From positions 1-64,000 of the forward strand of contig JAFUOD010000013.1 in the NCBI GenBank assembly GCA_017472735.1: a DNA stretch of 64,000 bases, in the 5' to 3' direction. Source of the stretch: Oscillospiraceae bacterium. GTDB taxonomy: Bacteria; Bacillota; Clostridia; Oscillospirales; Ruminococcaceae. Made by a program: the position numbers and the translations under genes. Positions 31,805 to 40,967 of the stretch are shown piece by piece. Below the pieces are notes generated by a model. That model had not been told where the DNA came from. It saw only the letters and a list, made by a program, of their open reading frames with translations, and ran no database searches. Positions within the stretch are counted from its first letter, which is position 1. Each line of letters begins with the position of its first letter.

Positions 31805-32878
31805 TTGGACAGAGCTAATCGATGTATAAAAATGATTAAAAACACTGTTATAATGATTGTTGTTTTAGCCGCAGTATTCGGAATCAGCGTTGCGCTTCAA
31901 AACACATTTTCTATTGAGGAGCACATAACTACCGTTTTTGTTTTTGCTGTTTTTATTATCTCCATTTTGACCGACGGCTACATATACGGTATTATTTCAA
32001 CGGTAATTTCGGTTTTGGGAATAAATTTTGCATTTACTTTTCCGTATTTCGCATTTAATTTTACCATTCCCGAAAATGCGCTTTCTGCAATAGTTATGGT
32101 TATAATTTCGCTCATCACATCTGCTTTGACGATTCAGATAAAGCGATGGGAGACTTTGAAAGCTGAAGGAGATAAAGAAAAAATGCGTGCAAATCTGCTT
32201 CGTGCCGTTTCGCACGATATAAGAACTCCTCTGACCACTATATATGGCTCGAGTTCTGCGATTCTTGAAAACTACGGCACCCTTACCGATGAGCAAAAGC
32301 GTAATTTGATTGATGGGATAAAGCAGGATTCGGAATGGCTTGTTCGAATTGTTGAGAATCTCCTGTCGGTCACAAAGCTTGACGGCGGTAACATTAAGCT
32401 TATTAAAACTCCAACCATGCTTGATGAGCTTATTGACTCGGTTTTTATAAAATTCAAAAAGAGATATCCTAGTCAGGAAGTGATTCTTGATCTGCCTGAC
32501 GGCAATGTTTTTATATTGATAGACGCTATATTAATGGAGCAGGTTTTAGTTAACATATTAGAAAATGCGGTTCAGCACGCCAAAGGCATGACCGAGCTAA
32601 AGCTGAAGGTTTTTGTGATTTCCGGCAAGGCAATCTTTGAGATATCGGACAACGGTTGCGGAATTGAAAAGGATAAACTTTCCCGCCTGTTCACAGGGCA
32701 GATCATTCATGATGAAAGCGAAACCGATAATCAAAAAAGAAACGCAGGTATCGGTCTGTCTGTTTGCGCTTCCATTATCAAGGCACACGGAAGCAGGATC
32801 TATGCAGAAAACCTTAAAACAGGCGGTGCGCTTTTTTGCTTTGAACTTGACACAGAGGAGATGGATAATGAACAATAA
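31805..32878 (+). CDS. KdpD-like sensor histidine kinase, short form
   Basis: A 357-residue kinase. The N-terminal membrane part (about 12-115) has four helices of the DUF4118 type seen in KdpD. The large KdpD N-terminal sensor and USP domains (about 370 residues in the classical protein) are missing. The catalytic part shows the H-box AVSHDIRTPLTT (His 137), the N-box LVNILENAVQHA, G1 FEISDNGCGI and a G2-like NAGIGLSVC. The start is a TTG at 31805 with GGAGGT in front. The end overlaps the response regulator gene by 11 bases. No kdpFABC genes are nearby, so potassium control is not implied; the neighbours are a sodium-pump subunit and a Na/Pi transporter. Confidence 0.88.
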   Translation: MDRANRCIKMIKNTVIMIVVLAAVFGISVALQNTFSIEEHITTVFVFAVFIISILTDGYIYGIISTVISVLGINFAFTFPYFAFNFTIPENALSAIVMVIISLITSALTIQIKRWETLKAEGDKEKMRANLLRAVSHDIRTPLTTIYGSSSAILENYGTLTDEQKRNLIDGIKQDSEWLVRIVENLLSVTKLDGGNIKLIKTPTMLDELIDSVFIKFKKRYPSQEVILDLPDGNVFILIDAILMEQVLVNILENAVQHAKGMTELKLKVFVISGKAIFEISDNGCGIEKDKLSRLFTGQIIHDESETDNQKRNAGIGLSVCASIIKAHGSRIYAENLKTGGALFCFELDTEEMDNEQ

Positions 32879-33575
32879 ATATAAAATACTTCTTGTTGAG
32901 GACGAAAAGAACATACAGACCTTTGTTTCGGCTTTGCTTGAGGCTAACGGTTATAAAGTGCTTATTGCAAACGACTGTGCATCGGGTAAAATTATGTATT
33001 CTTCTCACATACCCGATCTTGTAATACTCGATCTGGGCTTGCCCGACAGAGACGGCAGTGTTTTGCTCGCTTATATAAGACAAAATGATCTTACTCCTAT
33101 CATCGTCCTTTCGGCAAGAAGTGACGAAAACGAAAAGGTTAAAATGCTTGACGCAGGTGCCAACGACTATGTAACGAAACCATTCGGCACGGCAGAATTA
33201 CTTGCAAGGGTGCGTGCTTGTTTACGCAACCGACGGCAATCATCAAGCAAAACCGGCGCTTTGACAGGAATATTTACCGCCAAGGATCTTGAAATACGTT
33301 ATGAATCGCGGCGTGTTTTCATTCGGGGCGAGGAGATAAAGCTTACGCAGACCGAATATAACATACTGACATATCTTTCTGAAAATGCCGACAAAGTGAT
33401 GACCTATTCGGCGATCATCAGCGCTGTTTGGAGAGAGACCCCTAACGAAGGCAACATTAAGCGTTTGCAGGTAAACATGGCAAATATGCGTAAAAAATTC
33501 GGTACAAAGCCGGGAGATATCACCTTTATTATTAATGAGCTTGGTGTTGGATATAGGCTTGTGGCGGACAACTGA
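32868..33575 (+). CDS. KdpE-like response regulator (OmpR family)
   Basis: A 235-residue two-domain regulator. The receiver domain (1-120) has the acidic pair VEDEKN, the phosphoacceptor Asp 55 in VILDLGLPDRDG, the conserved Ser of VLSARSDE and the Lys of YVTKPFG. The winged-helix DNA-binding domain (about 135-232) has KLTQTEYNILTYLSENADKVMTY and the recognition helix NIKRLQVNMANMRKKF, ending ELGVGYRL. The ATG at 32868 follows GAGGAG inside the kinase gene. Sequence style (QVNMANMRKK, GTKPGDITFI) is closest to KdpE. Confidence 0.92.
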   Translation: MNNKYKILLVEDEKNIQTFVSALLEANGYKVLIANDCASGKIMYSSHIPDLVILDLGLPDRDGSVLLAYIRQNDLTPIIVLSARSDENEKVKMLDAGANDYVTKPFGTAELLARVRACLRNRRQSSSKTGALTGIFTAKDLEIRYESRRVFIRGEEIKLTQTEYNILTYLSENADKVMTYSAIISAVWRETPNEGNIKRLQVNMANMRKKFGTKPGDITFIINELGVGYRLVADN

Positions 33576-33625
33576 TTTTTAACAGTTGCTGCTATTAATG
33601 CCGCAGCCTTTTTCTTTACCGAATA

Positions 33626-33649
33626 TTAACCGCATTTATGATATAATTT
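33626..33649 (+). promoter_or_regulatory. Promoter of the decarboxylase beta gene with shared motif
   Basis: TTAACCGCAT (33626-33635) is six bases before TATAAT (33642-33647). TTTATGATATAATTT (33635-33649) is identical to the block before the kinase gene. The 10-mer is shifted by 11 bp relative to the -10 box compared with the kinase promoter, that is one helical turn. Confidence 0.5.
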
Positions 33650-33679
33650 TAGAGAAAATTGTCTTAAGGAGAATTGAAC

Positions 33680-34816
33680 ATGCAAGAACTTTTAAAACTA
33701 TTTGAGCCGATTCTTGAATTTACCAAGGACGGCAACTGGAAAATGATAATAATGTGGGTCATCGGCGCAACGCTTATCTATTTGGCGATCAAAAAGCAGA
33801 TGGAACCCACTTTGCTGTTGCCTATCGGCTTCGGCGCTATACTTATGAACTTCCCCGGTACGGGCATAGCAGAGCCTTTGGAGACTCTTTATAATGCAGG
33901 TATCGCAAACGAGCTTTTCCCACTTATTCTCTTCATCGGTATCGGTGCAATGATCGACTTCGGGCCTTTGCTCAACAACCCTAAAATGATGATATTCGGT
34001 GCAGCGGCACAATTTGGAATCTTTTTCACCTTGTGCATGGCGGCAATGTTCTTCCCGCCGGAGGTTGCGGCTTCGATCTCGATAATCGGCGCAGCCGACG
34101 GACCTACATCGATCGTTGTGGCAAACACCTTGCTCGGCGGCACTGAACATTCGGGTTACATAGGCGCAATTGCAGTTGCGGCATATTCTTACATGGCGCT
34201 TGTGCCCATTATTCAGCCGCCCGTAATAAAGCTTCTTACCACTAAAAAAGAACGACAGATAAGAATGAAATACACTCAGAGCAGTGTTTCAAAGACAACA
34301 AAGATTCTGTTCCCCATCATTATCTCGATCGTTACCTGCATTTTTGTACCTGCAGCGGCATCATTGATCGGATTCTTGATGTTCGGCAACTTGATTCGTG
34401 AGTGCGGAGTACTGGATTCACTTTCGGATACTGCTCAAAAGGTTCTTGCAAATCTCATTACTATCTTCCTTGGCATTACTATTGCATTCCAGATGAGTGC
34501 CGATAAATTCCTTAACACTTCTACCCTGCTGATCCTCGGCCTCGGCCTTATTGCATTTATCGTTGATACCGCAGGCGGTGTTCTTTTCGCAAAGCTTTTC
34601 AATGTTATTTTAAAAATGTTTAAGAAGGATCCTATCAACCCCATGATTGGCGCGGCAGGAATATCTGCATTCCCCATGTCGGGCAGAATTGTTCACAAGC
34701 TGGGTCTTGAAGAGGATAATCAGAACTTCCTGTTAATGCATTCGATTGGCGTTAATGTCTCGGGACAGATCGCCTCGGTAATTGCAGGCTCGCTCGTTCT
34801 CGGTTTCTTCAGCTGA
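33680..34816 (+). CDS. oadB: Sodium ion-translocating decarboxylase, beta subunit
   Basis: The beta subunit of oxaloacetate, methylmalonyl-CoA or glutaryl-CoA decarboxylase pumps sodium out while releasing CO2 from carboxybiotin. The 378-residue protein has about nine to eleven membrane helices and the family signatures LLPIGFGAILMNFPGTG, GIGAMIDFGPLL with the functional Asp, SIIGAADGPTSIVVA, and GAAGISAFPMSGR near the end. The ATG at 33680 follows AAGGAG. Only the small subunit gene follows; the carboxyltransferase (alpha) and biotin carrier genes are not in the window, so the substrate cannot be told. It lies downstream of the KdpDE-like pair and shares promoter motifs with it. Confidence 0.92.
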   Translation: MQELLKLFEPILEFTKDGNWKMIIMWVIGATLIYLAIKKQMEPTLLLPIGFGAILMNFPGTGIAEPLETLYNAGIANELFPLILFIGIGAMIDFGPLLNNPKMMIFGAAAQFGIFFTLCMAAMFFPPEVAASISIIGAADGPTSIVVANTLLGGTEHSGYIGAIAVAAYSYMALVPIIQPPVIKLLTTKKERQIRMKYTQSSVSKTTKILFPIIISIVTCIFVPAAASLIGFLMFGNLIRECGVLDSLSDTAQKVLANLITIFLGITIAFQMSADKFLNTSTLLILGLGLIAFIVDTAGGVLFAKLFNVILKMFKKDPINPMIGAAGISAFPMSGRIVHKLGLEEDNQNFLLMHSIGVNVSGQIASVIAGSLVLGFFS

Positions 34817-34832
34817 TAGAAAGGAGATCAAT

Positions 34833-34976
34833 ATGCAATTCAATCCAATAGCTTTTGTAGAAAACCTTAAATATATGTGTATTGGCATGCTTGGCGTGTT
34901 TATGATCGTCGGCATAATAATCATTGCAACATATTCCATCGGTAAAATATGCGGTGACAAATCAGATAAAGAATAA
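34833..34976 (+). CDS. Small subunit of the sodium-pump decarboxylase (OadG-like)
   Basis: A 47-residue protein with a single membrane helix (about 14-36) and a short charged tail ending GDKSDKE. GAAAGGAG precedes the ATG. Position directly after the beta subunit and topology match OadG/gamma subunits, which anchor and assemble the complex. It is shorter than most OadG proteins (about 80-100 residues), lacking the Pro/Ala-rich cytoplasmic tail that binds zinc. Confidence 0.7.
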   Translation: MQFNPIAFVENLKYMCIGMLGVFMIVGIIIIATYSIGKICGDKSDKE

Positions 34977-34984
34977 CGATAGTT

Positions 34985-35024
34985 ATGAGGAGAGGCAGTT
35001 GCTTCTCCTCATTTCTTTACCCCG
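34985..35024 (+). terminator. Intrinsic terminator after oadB-oadG
   Basis: ATGAGGAGA pairs with TCTCCTCAT around a ten-base loop, followed by TTCTTT. Confidence 0.75.
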
Positions 35025-35083
35025 TCTTAGTTAGAAATATGCTAAAATGTTAATTGTAAAATTAATCGGATATGGAGGTCTGT

Positions 35084-36832
35084 ATGGACATTTTTGATTT
35101 TTTGACTTTGCTTGGCGGTCTGTGTTTGTTCCTCTTCGGCATGAACATAATGGGGCAGTCGCTTGAACGAAGCGCAGGAAGTAAGCTTGAAATAATGCTT
35201 GGAAAGCTGACTACAAACAAATTTGCAGGACTGTTAACAGGACTTGGAGTGACAGCGATAATTCAAAGCTCCTCGGCAACAACAGTAATGGTAGTAGGCT
35301 TTGTAAACTCGGGACTTATGACCCTCAGACAAGCGATACACGTAATAATGGGCGCCAACATCGGTACTACAGTGACTGCATGGATACTCAGTCTTAGCGG
35401 AATTTCGGGAGACAGTATCTTTTTACAGCTTCTTAAGCCAACATCATTTACTCCGATATTGGCAGTAATAGGAATCGCACTTTATATGTTTTGCAAAACC
35501 AACAAGAAAAAGGATATTGGTACGATACTTTTGGGATTTGCCGTTTTAATGTTCGGCATGGACGCAATGACGGGTGCAGTCTCGGGCCTTGCTGATATTC
35601 CCGCATTCCAAGAGCTTTTCTTACTGTTTAAAAACCCCATTTTAGGCGTTGTGGCGGGCACTTTGCTTACTGCTGTTATCCAGTCGAGTTCTGCATCGGT
35701 GGGTATATTGCAAGCTCTTGCATCTACCGGTCAGGTATCTTACGGAGCCGCAATACCTATCATTATGGGTCAGAACATTGGCACTTGCATTACAGCTATC
35801 CTCGCCTCGTTTGGAACAAACAAAAATGCAAAAAGAGCCGCTTTGGTTCATTTGTCGTTCAACGTGATCGGCACGATTGTGTGGCTTAGTGTTTACAGCA
35901 TCGTTGACCTTGTGCTGTCTCCGGCGCTTTTTGATGAAATGGCAACATTAACAGGAATTGCAACCGCACACTCGCTGTTTAATCTTGCGTGTACGATGCT
36001 TCTGTTGCCATTGTCAGGGCTTCTTGAAAAAATGGCATATAAGCTTGTTCCCGACGCAAAGAATCCCGAAAAAGTCTCTGAGCTTGACGACAGATTGCTG
36101 GCAACACCCGCTGTCGCTCTTGAACGCAGCCACGCATTGACACTTGAAATGGCAAAGCTGGCAAGCGAGTCTTTAAAGGACGGTATCTCTCTTTTAAAAG
36201 CTTACGATATTGAAAAAGCAAATTATATTCGTGAGATCGAGGATAAAACCGACCACTATGAGGATATAATAGGTTCTTATATTGTTAAACTAAGCAGTCA
36301 CGCTTTGAATGAAAAAGAGGGTGCAACAGCATCGATGATGCTAAAAGCGATCGGTGATTTTGAAAGAATAAGCGACCACGCAGTGAATATTGCTGAATCT
36401 GCCCAGGAAATGAAGGAAAAGAACATCTCGTTCACGGCCGACGCCAAGAAGGAGTTGGATTCGCTTTGCGATGCAACACTTGAGATAGTTTCGCTTTCAT
36501 GCATTGCCTTTACCGAGGGGAATATTGACATTGCAAATTGCGTTGAACCTCTTGAGCAGGTTATCGACAAGCTTAAGGAATTCTTGCGCAGTCAACATAT
36601 TGAGAGACTTCGCAGGGGCGACTGCAGTATTGAGGCAGGCTTTGTTTGGAGCGACCTTATTACAAATATGGAGCGAGTATCTGACCATTGTTCAAACATT
36701 GCAGGCGGAATAATAGACGTTGCGGACAACAACATGAACATACATGAATCCTTAAAAGCGATTCGCGGAGAAAGTGACTTTTATAAAAAGAAATACTTAG
36801 AATACTCTGAAAGATATCTTAGCTTTGCATAA
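35084..36832 (+). CDS. Na/Pi cotransporter family protein with PhoU-like domain
   Basis: A 582-residue protein. The N-terminal half (about 1-310) has the duplicated NptA/PNaS transporter core, each half with a QSSSA motif: GVTAIIQSSSATTVM near residue 60 and LLTAVIQSSSASVGI near 200. GANIGTT and GQNIGTC re-entrant loops accompany them. The C-terminal half (about 340-560) is a four-helix PhoU-like domain (EIEDKTDHYEDIIGSYI, then DFERISDHAVNIAESAQEM, and ERVSDHCSNIAGGI). Such proteins take up phosphate with sodium or sense it; the sodium gradient could be fed by the upstream decarboxylase subunits. The ATG at 35084 follows GGAGG. An extended -10 (TGCTAAAAT at 35051) lies upstream. Confidence 0.92.
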   Translation: MDIFDFLTLLGGLCLFLFGMNIMGQSLERSAGSKLEIMLGKLTTNKFAGLLTGLGVTAIIQSSSATTVMVVGFVNSGLMTLRQAIHVIMGANIGTTVTAWILSLSGISGDSIFLQLLKPTSFTPILAVIGIALYMFCKTNKKKDIGTILLGFAVLMFGMDAMTGAVSGLADIPAFQELFLLFKNPILGVVAGTLLTAVIQSSSASVGILQALASTGQVSYGAAIPIIMGQNIGTCITAILASFGTNKNAKRAALVHLSFNVIGTIVWLSVYSIVDLVLSPALFDEMATLTGIATAHSLFNLACTMLLLPLSGLLEKMAYKLVPDAKNPEKVSELDDRLLATPAVALERSHALTLEMAKLASESLKDGISLLKAYDIEKANYIREIEDKTDHYEDIIGSYIVKLSSHALNEKEGATASMMLKAIGDFERISDHAVNIAESAQEMKEKNISFTADAKKELDSLCDATLEIVSLSCIAFTEGNIDIANCVEPLEQVIDKLKEFLRSQHIERLRRGDCSIEAGFVWSDLITNMERVSDHCSNIAGGIIDVADNNMNIHESLKAIRGESDFYKKKYLEYSERYLSFA

Positions 36833-36858
36833 TAGGAAATTGTTATAAGAATTCGACA

Positions 36859-36897
36859 AAAATCAAAACCATCGGTTTCACCGATGGTTTTGATTTT
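36859..36897. terminator. Bidirectional terminator
   Basis: A perfect 18-bp inverted repeat AAAATCAAAACCATCGGT/ACCGATGGTTTTGATTTT with a three-base loop, between convergent genes. Confidence 0.9.
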
Positions 36898-36913
36898 ATT
36901 AAGAGATGTATTG

Positions 36914-39900
36914 TTATTTTACTATTACTTTTACTTTGACGGTTTTAAGGGCTTCGGCGAGCTGCTGCTCGGCAGACATGTTAAGCACCGGGAAGCCATC
37001 GTAGCTCCAGTGAATATTGCCGACAAATGCGTGTCTGCCGGGGTCTCCAAGGCCGTATTTTGCGCCTGCACCAACATAGTTCTCACCCCAAACACGCGCG
37101 TGGTAAACAACAACTGCGTTGCCGAACTCGTCATATGTAATCGAGTTATGTCCGGGACCGAAGGGACCTTGATATTCGCCCTCGGAAATAAGGGAACCAT
37201 CTAAGGCGATCTGAGGTTCGGTTATAACGGTTGTAAGGTCAGAGGTCGTTAACAGCGGCTGAGGATATTTGTGCCAGTTGTCGGGATCTGTTAGGTCGCT
37301 GTTTAAATCAGCATATAAGAGACCGATAGCATAGTGGGTATCAACTGTTGCGGCGGCATAGGTTATGAAAATCCTGCCCTCGTGAATCATCACATACGAG
37401 CCTTCTTCAACATACTGGTGGTCGCATATCGTGCCCTTTTGACCCACGTTATATTCCCAAGGGTAGGTGCAGGCACTTAGGCGTACAAGGTTCGAGGTCA
37501 TGTTAAGAGGGTCATTTTCATCAAACTTTGCAATCCATATCGAGCTTGACGACGGTGAAACATAATAGCACTGACCGTTGTATTTAAAGAAGGTAGTATC
37601 GAATGCACCGGGATATTTTCCGTTGCCGTCGGGGTTAACGGTGCCTGTAAGCGACCAGTTATCGGGGTTCATAGGGTCATCATTGCCATCGCACGAGATA
37701 ATCGTCATTCTCCAGCCCTGCTCGCCGTAAGTAGATAAGAACAAGATGTTATATTTGCCGCCAAAGTAGTGCATTTCGGGCGCCCAATACCACGGGTTAG
37801 CATCGCCCTCGCGGTATTCACTCCAGATGATAACTTCGTTCTCATTTCCGCCCTCGGCGTCCGAGAGTCCGCTAATTGTGTCGGCACTTCTTAAAATAAC
37901 ATATCTGTAAGCGTTTTGGGTGTCGCCCTGCATATAAGAAGATGTGAAGTAATACTTATCATCTTTTTCAACGTATTGTATCTGAGGGTCGGCTCTGAAT
38001 CGGGCAAACGGGGCATCATAAATCGGGTTTTCAATAGTGCCTGTAATTTCATATTCACCCTTTGCAAGCTCGAGCGAATCCACGTTCCATGTTACTGCCA
38101 TGTTCTTGGTCGAACCGTCGGAATATTCAACTGTTACATATTCGGGCAGGGTTACCTCGTCACCCTCGTTAACAGTTATATCTTCAATCTGCTTAACACC
38201 AATGCTCTGAATCGGACTGTATTTTCGCATGATCCTGTCATATTCATCCTGTGAGAGGATAAACTCGGTTGCCTCCTCGGTTTTTGCATAAACAGGCAAG
38301 CTGCCGCTGAATTCGGGCTTTGTGTATTCAGCTTCCTTGGTTTCGGTTATATTCTTAAGGTCAGAGGTATAGGAGACATATGACTTTCCGTCACCGCCCT
38401 CCCAATAAATCTCATAAAGCTTTGCAAGGTTGTTATATTTAACGGTAGGGTTAATAACAGCGATTTTTTCATCGTTAAGTTTGATTTCCCGCTGGTTGTT
38501 AAAGAAGATAAGGTCGTTGGAATCAAACAGGATTATGCTTGGGGTATCGTTGTTGTTGCTTGCAATAACGCCATAGCTGCCGTCAGGCTTCCTGAAAATG
38601 TTGGGCGAGCCAAGCTGATAAGCAAAAGGTACACCGAATGTAGGGGTCGAAGTCTCGGGCGAGAGGACTGCTTTATCATTATTAAGCGAGGTGTAGTTAA
38701 CACCGTCCTGCGATATGGCATAATACATAACATCGGTTCTTGCGTTGTCGGTATATCTGCCCGAGGGGAACTCGGCAAACTCAGAGCCCATTCGAGGCTC
38801 GTACCCGGCAATATATGTAGCAAGGGTATAACCGCTGTTGCCGATTACGGTAATGGGGTATTCTTTTTCAATGCTTGTGCCGTTATAAGTAAGTGTGGCT
38901 TTAAGGGTGGTTTCAGTGTCTGCGGCATTTCTTTTTATAATATGCCCCTGCGAATCTATCAGTTCGCTTCCCTGCCATGTAACGGTTACGCCGTCAACCT
39001 CGTTAACAAGCTTAATATCATCTGCTGTGCGGCTAATGCCAAGGTCGAAATTGTTTGCTGTAAAGTTCAATCGTCCTTCATCTCCTTTTGCTACTACAAT
39101 TATGTCGTAAGTTTTTTCTATCCAAACGCCTGTGCTTTCATCGGTAAACACCGCGGTAAGGGTTACTGCTTTGTCTTCATCTTCGGGGGCAATAACGCCG
39201 CTTTCCGAGAGCGCCTTTTTGTTCGAGGATTTCCAGCTTATAGCCGCACCGTTTTCGCCCTCTGAGGGAAGCGTTAGGTTTTCATATGTATATTTTGGCA
39301 CTTTAATTGAAGCTATATCAAGGCGAAGCCGCTGCTTGGCAGCAAATTCGTCGTATATTTCCTTAATCTCTTTTTCATCAAGAGTTTTGTTATATATCTT
39401 AAAGTCGGTTATAACTGAGTCGCAATAAGGGTCGTCCCAGTTCGATTTTGCAATATACCCTAATATATCCTGCCCGTTGCCTGCAAAAATTGCGCTAAGG
39501 TCGTGCTTGTTTTCGGTGTAACCCAAATGGTCGCCGTTAACGTAAACATCAAAATATTCGCCGTCGTAAGTAACGGTTACAACGCTCATTTCGTCTTCGC
39601 TAAGCTTTCGGGTTTTGCCTAAAGTGTTTTCGTTGTTATTATTGCTTTGGGTTTTAATTGTTGTTTCAAAATAACCGCCGTAAGGTCCTGCAGGGTTGAT
39701 TCGCAAATAATCTGTCTGATATCCCGTGCCTAACGACCACAAAAACTGATGTTGGTTGGTTCTGGGGGTAAAAGTCATTTCAACGGTGAAGCCTTTTTTA
39801 TAATTAATCTTTTTTGAAACGCTTAACGGGATCTCAATATAAGATCCGTCGGTACCCGGCAGTTTTAAAATATCGTCATCGCCGTTTTGGGTAAAGTCAT

Positions 39901-40150
39901 CATCAGAAATATTGTGCATAATTCCGTGGTTGCCATAGCCCGACATATCGAACAGCATATAGCTATAGTGCGACATATCATAATGCAAAACGGTTTTGAA
40001 ATCGATGGGAAATCTCGGCACACCAAAATCATGCGGATTTATAGCCTCGCTCACATAGCTCTCACTTTTGTTATTATCTTTATTTGCATTACACCCAACA
40101 GTAAAAATCAACGTAATGCATATTAAGACGAACAAAGCCAGCCTTTTCAA
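36914..40150 (-). CDS. Multidomain GH43 lipoprotein (arabinofuranosidase/arabinanase type)
   Basis: A 1078-residue surface lipoprotein (lipobox TVGC, Cys 20). Domains in order: LamG/concanavalin-like module (about 55-265), an Ig-like module (about 270-360, ISWKSSNKKALSESGVI), a second similar Ig-like stretch (about 365-435), a propeller-like region (about 440-640), a Big-type Ig module (about 650-715, TVNEGDEVTLPEYVTVEYSD), and a five-bladed GH43 domain (about 715-1060). Catalytic-type motifs are FRADPQIQYVE (base Asp), YPGAFDTTFF (Asp), and EYQGPFGPGHNS (Glu). Specificity is probably alpha-L-arabinofuranoside. The start is TTG behind GGGGGAGG. Confidence 0.85.
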   Translation of the reverse strand: MKRLALFVLICITLIFTVGCNANKDNNKSESYVSEAINPHDFGVPRFPIDFKTVLHYDMSHYSYMLFDMSGYGNHGIMHNISDDDFTQNGDDDILKLPGTDGSYIEIPLSVSKKINYKKGFTVEMTFTPRTNQHQFLWSLGTGYQTDYLRINPAGPYGGYFETTIKTQSNNNNENTLGKTRKLSEDEMSVVTVTYDGEYFDVYVNGDHLGYTENKHDLSAIFAGNGQDILGYIAKSNWDDPYCDSVITDFKIYNKTLDEKEIKEIYDEFAAKQRLRLDIASIKVPKYTYENLTLPSEGENGAAISWKSSNKKALSESGVIAPEDEDKAVTLTAVFTDESTGVWIEKTYDIIVVAKGDEGRLNFTANNFDLGISRTADDIKLVNEVDGVTVTWQGSELIDSQGHIIKRNAADTETTLKATLTYNGTSIEKEYPITVIGNSGYTLATYIAGYEPRMGSEFAEFPSGRYTDNARTDVMYYAISQDGVNYTSLNNDKAVLSPETSTPTFGVPFAYQLGSPNIFRKPDGSYGVIASNNNDTPSIILFDSNDLIFFNNQREIKLNDEKIAVINPTVKYNNLAKLYEIYWEGGDGKSYVSYTSDLKNITETKEAEYTKPEFSGSLPVYAKTEEATEFILSQDEYDRIMRKYSPIQSIGVKQIEDITVNEGDEVTLPEYVTVEYSDGSTKNMAVTWNVDSLELAKGEYEITGTIENPIYDAPFARFRADPQIQYVEKDDKYYFTSSYMQGDTQNAYRYVILRSADTISGLSDAEGGNENEVIIWSEYREGDANPWYWAPEMHYFGGKYNILFLSTYGEQGWRMTIISCDGNDDPMNPDNWSLTGTVNPDGNGKYPGAFDTTFFKYNGQCYYVSPSSSSIWIAKFDENDPLNMTSNLVRLSACTYPWEYNVGQKGTICDHQYVEEGSYVMIHEGRIFITYAAATVDTHYAIGLLYADLNSDLTDPDNWHKYPQPLLTTSDLTTVITEPQIALDGSLISEGEYQGPFGPGHNSITYDEFGNAVVVYHARVWGENYVGAGAKYGLGDPGRHAFVGNIHWSYDGFPVLNMSAEQQLAEALKTVKVKVIVK

Positions 40151-40293
40151 CGCAAATCCTCCCCCAAAAACATTTTACTATTTTAAATAATGGTATCACA
40201 TAAAAGCCCTTATTGCAACGAAAAACAAACAATATGTTTGTAATAATCAAGCAATGGTTAGAATTTATCAACCTGCTTTGCGGCAAAGCAAAA

Positions 40294-40321
40294 GCCCCTT
40301 ATGCAAATTTGCTAAAGGGGC
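40294..40321 (-). terminator. Intrinsic terminator after the MFP-like gene
   Basis: GCCCCTT and AAGGGGC enclose an inner GCAAATTTGC palindrome; on the minus strand TTTTGCTTT follows. Confidence 0.75.
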
Positions 40322-40389
40322 ATTTCTAATAAGATTCGAGTTGAATTTTTTATCGTTACACCTCGGAATTTTAAGAACGGCAGATATTT

Positions 40390-40770
40390 CTATTCCACCA
40401 CCGTCACCTTATCCCCATCATTAAACGGACGGTCAGAGGTGATGATGACCTTTTCGCCGTTGCGGAGGTCGCCTTCTATGACAAGAAGGTATGTATCATC
40501 ATACTCTTGTGTTGTAACCTCACGCATTTCGGCTGAGGATATCTCGGCGGAGAAGCCTTGAATATAGGTCACCACATAGATATATTCGCCGTCAACAAGG
40601 CTTTCTTTTGGGATTATCGGCGCTGTGTTGCCGTCGGCGGTGAACATTGAATAGACAGAATGTGTCGTCACCTGCGGCTTTGCTTCATAAAAAAGCGTTT
40701 CACCGAAGAAGGTGAAGAATAGTATCACGGCGCAAAATAGCGCCATTAGAATTGTAACGAGTTTTTTCAT
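40390..40770 (-). CDS. Short membrane-anchored protein resembling the C-terminus of a membrane fusion protein
   Basis: A 126-residue protein with one N-terminal membrane helix (about 4-24) and an extracellular part of about 100 residues. The latter (IIPKESLVDGEYIYVVTY, then LLVIEGDLRNGEKVIITSDRPFNDGDKVTVVE) reads like the last beta-rich domain of HlyD/RND membrane fusion proteins. The coiled-coil and lipoyl domains are absent. The function is unknown. The ATG at 40770 follows GGAG; the longer frame to 40923 goes into GC-rich island D. It is the last gene in the run after the ABC permeases, separated from them by island D. Confidence 0.7.
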   Translation of the reverse strand: MKKLVTILMALFCAVILFFTFFGETLFYEAKPQVTTHSVYSMFTADGNTAPIIPKESLVDGEYIYVVTYIQGFSAEISSAEMREVTTQEYDDTYLLVIEGDLRNGEKVIITSDRPFNDGDKVTVVE

Positions 40771-40794
40771 ATTTGTCTCCTTGGTAAAGGATTG

Positions 40795-40960
40795 AGCGAG
40801 CCGTGGAAGCGCGCCTGTGCCGAAGGCGCAGAGTGCGGTTTCGTGGCGAGCAGTGGTTGAACGCCACCTGTGGGGCGCAGGGTGTCCGTTCAAGCAGGTT
40901 GGCGCAGTCAGATGGCTCGGCACCTGCGGCGCTGCCGCGCTTTTCGCAGACGCCTCGCCT
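40795..40960. repeat. GC-rich intergenic island D
   Basis: A GC-rich stretch between the second permease and the MFP-like gene. It shares AGCGAGCCGTGG (40795-40806) with island A in the same orientation. GACGCCTCGC (40949-40958) and GCTCGGCACC (40915-40924) match island A in reverse complement. It has a palindrome GTGCCGAAGGCGCA near 40817. No gene is credible. Confidence 0.6.
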
Positions 40961-40967
40961 AAGTTCC

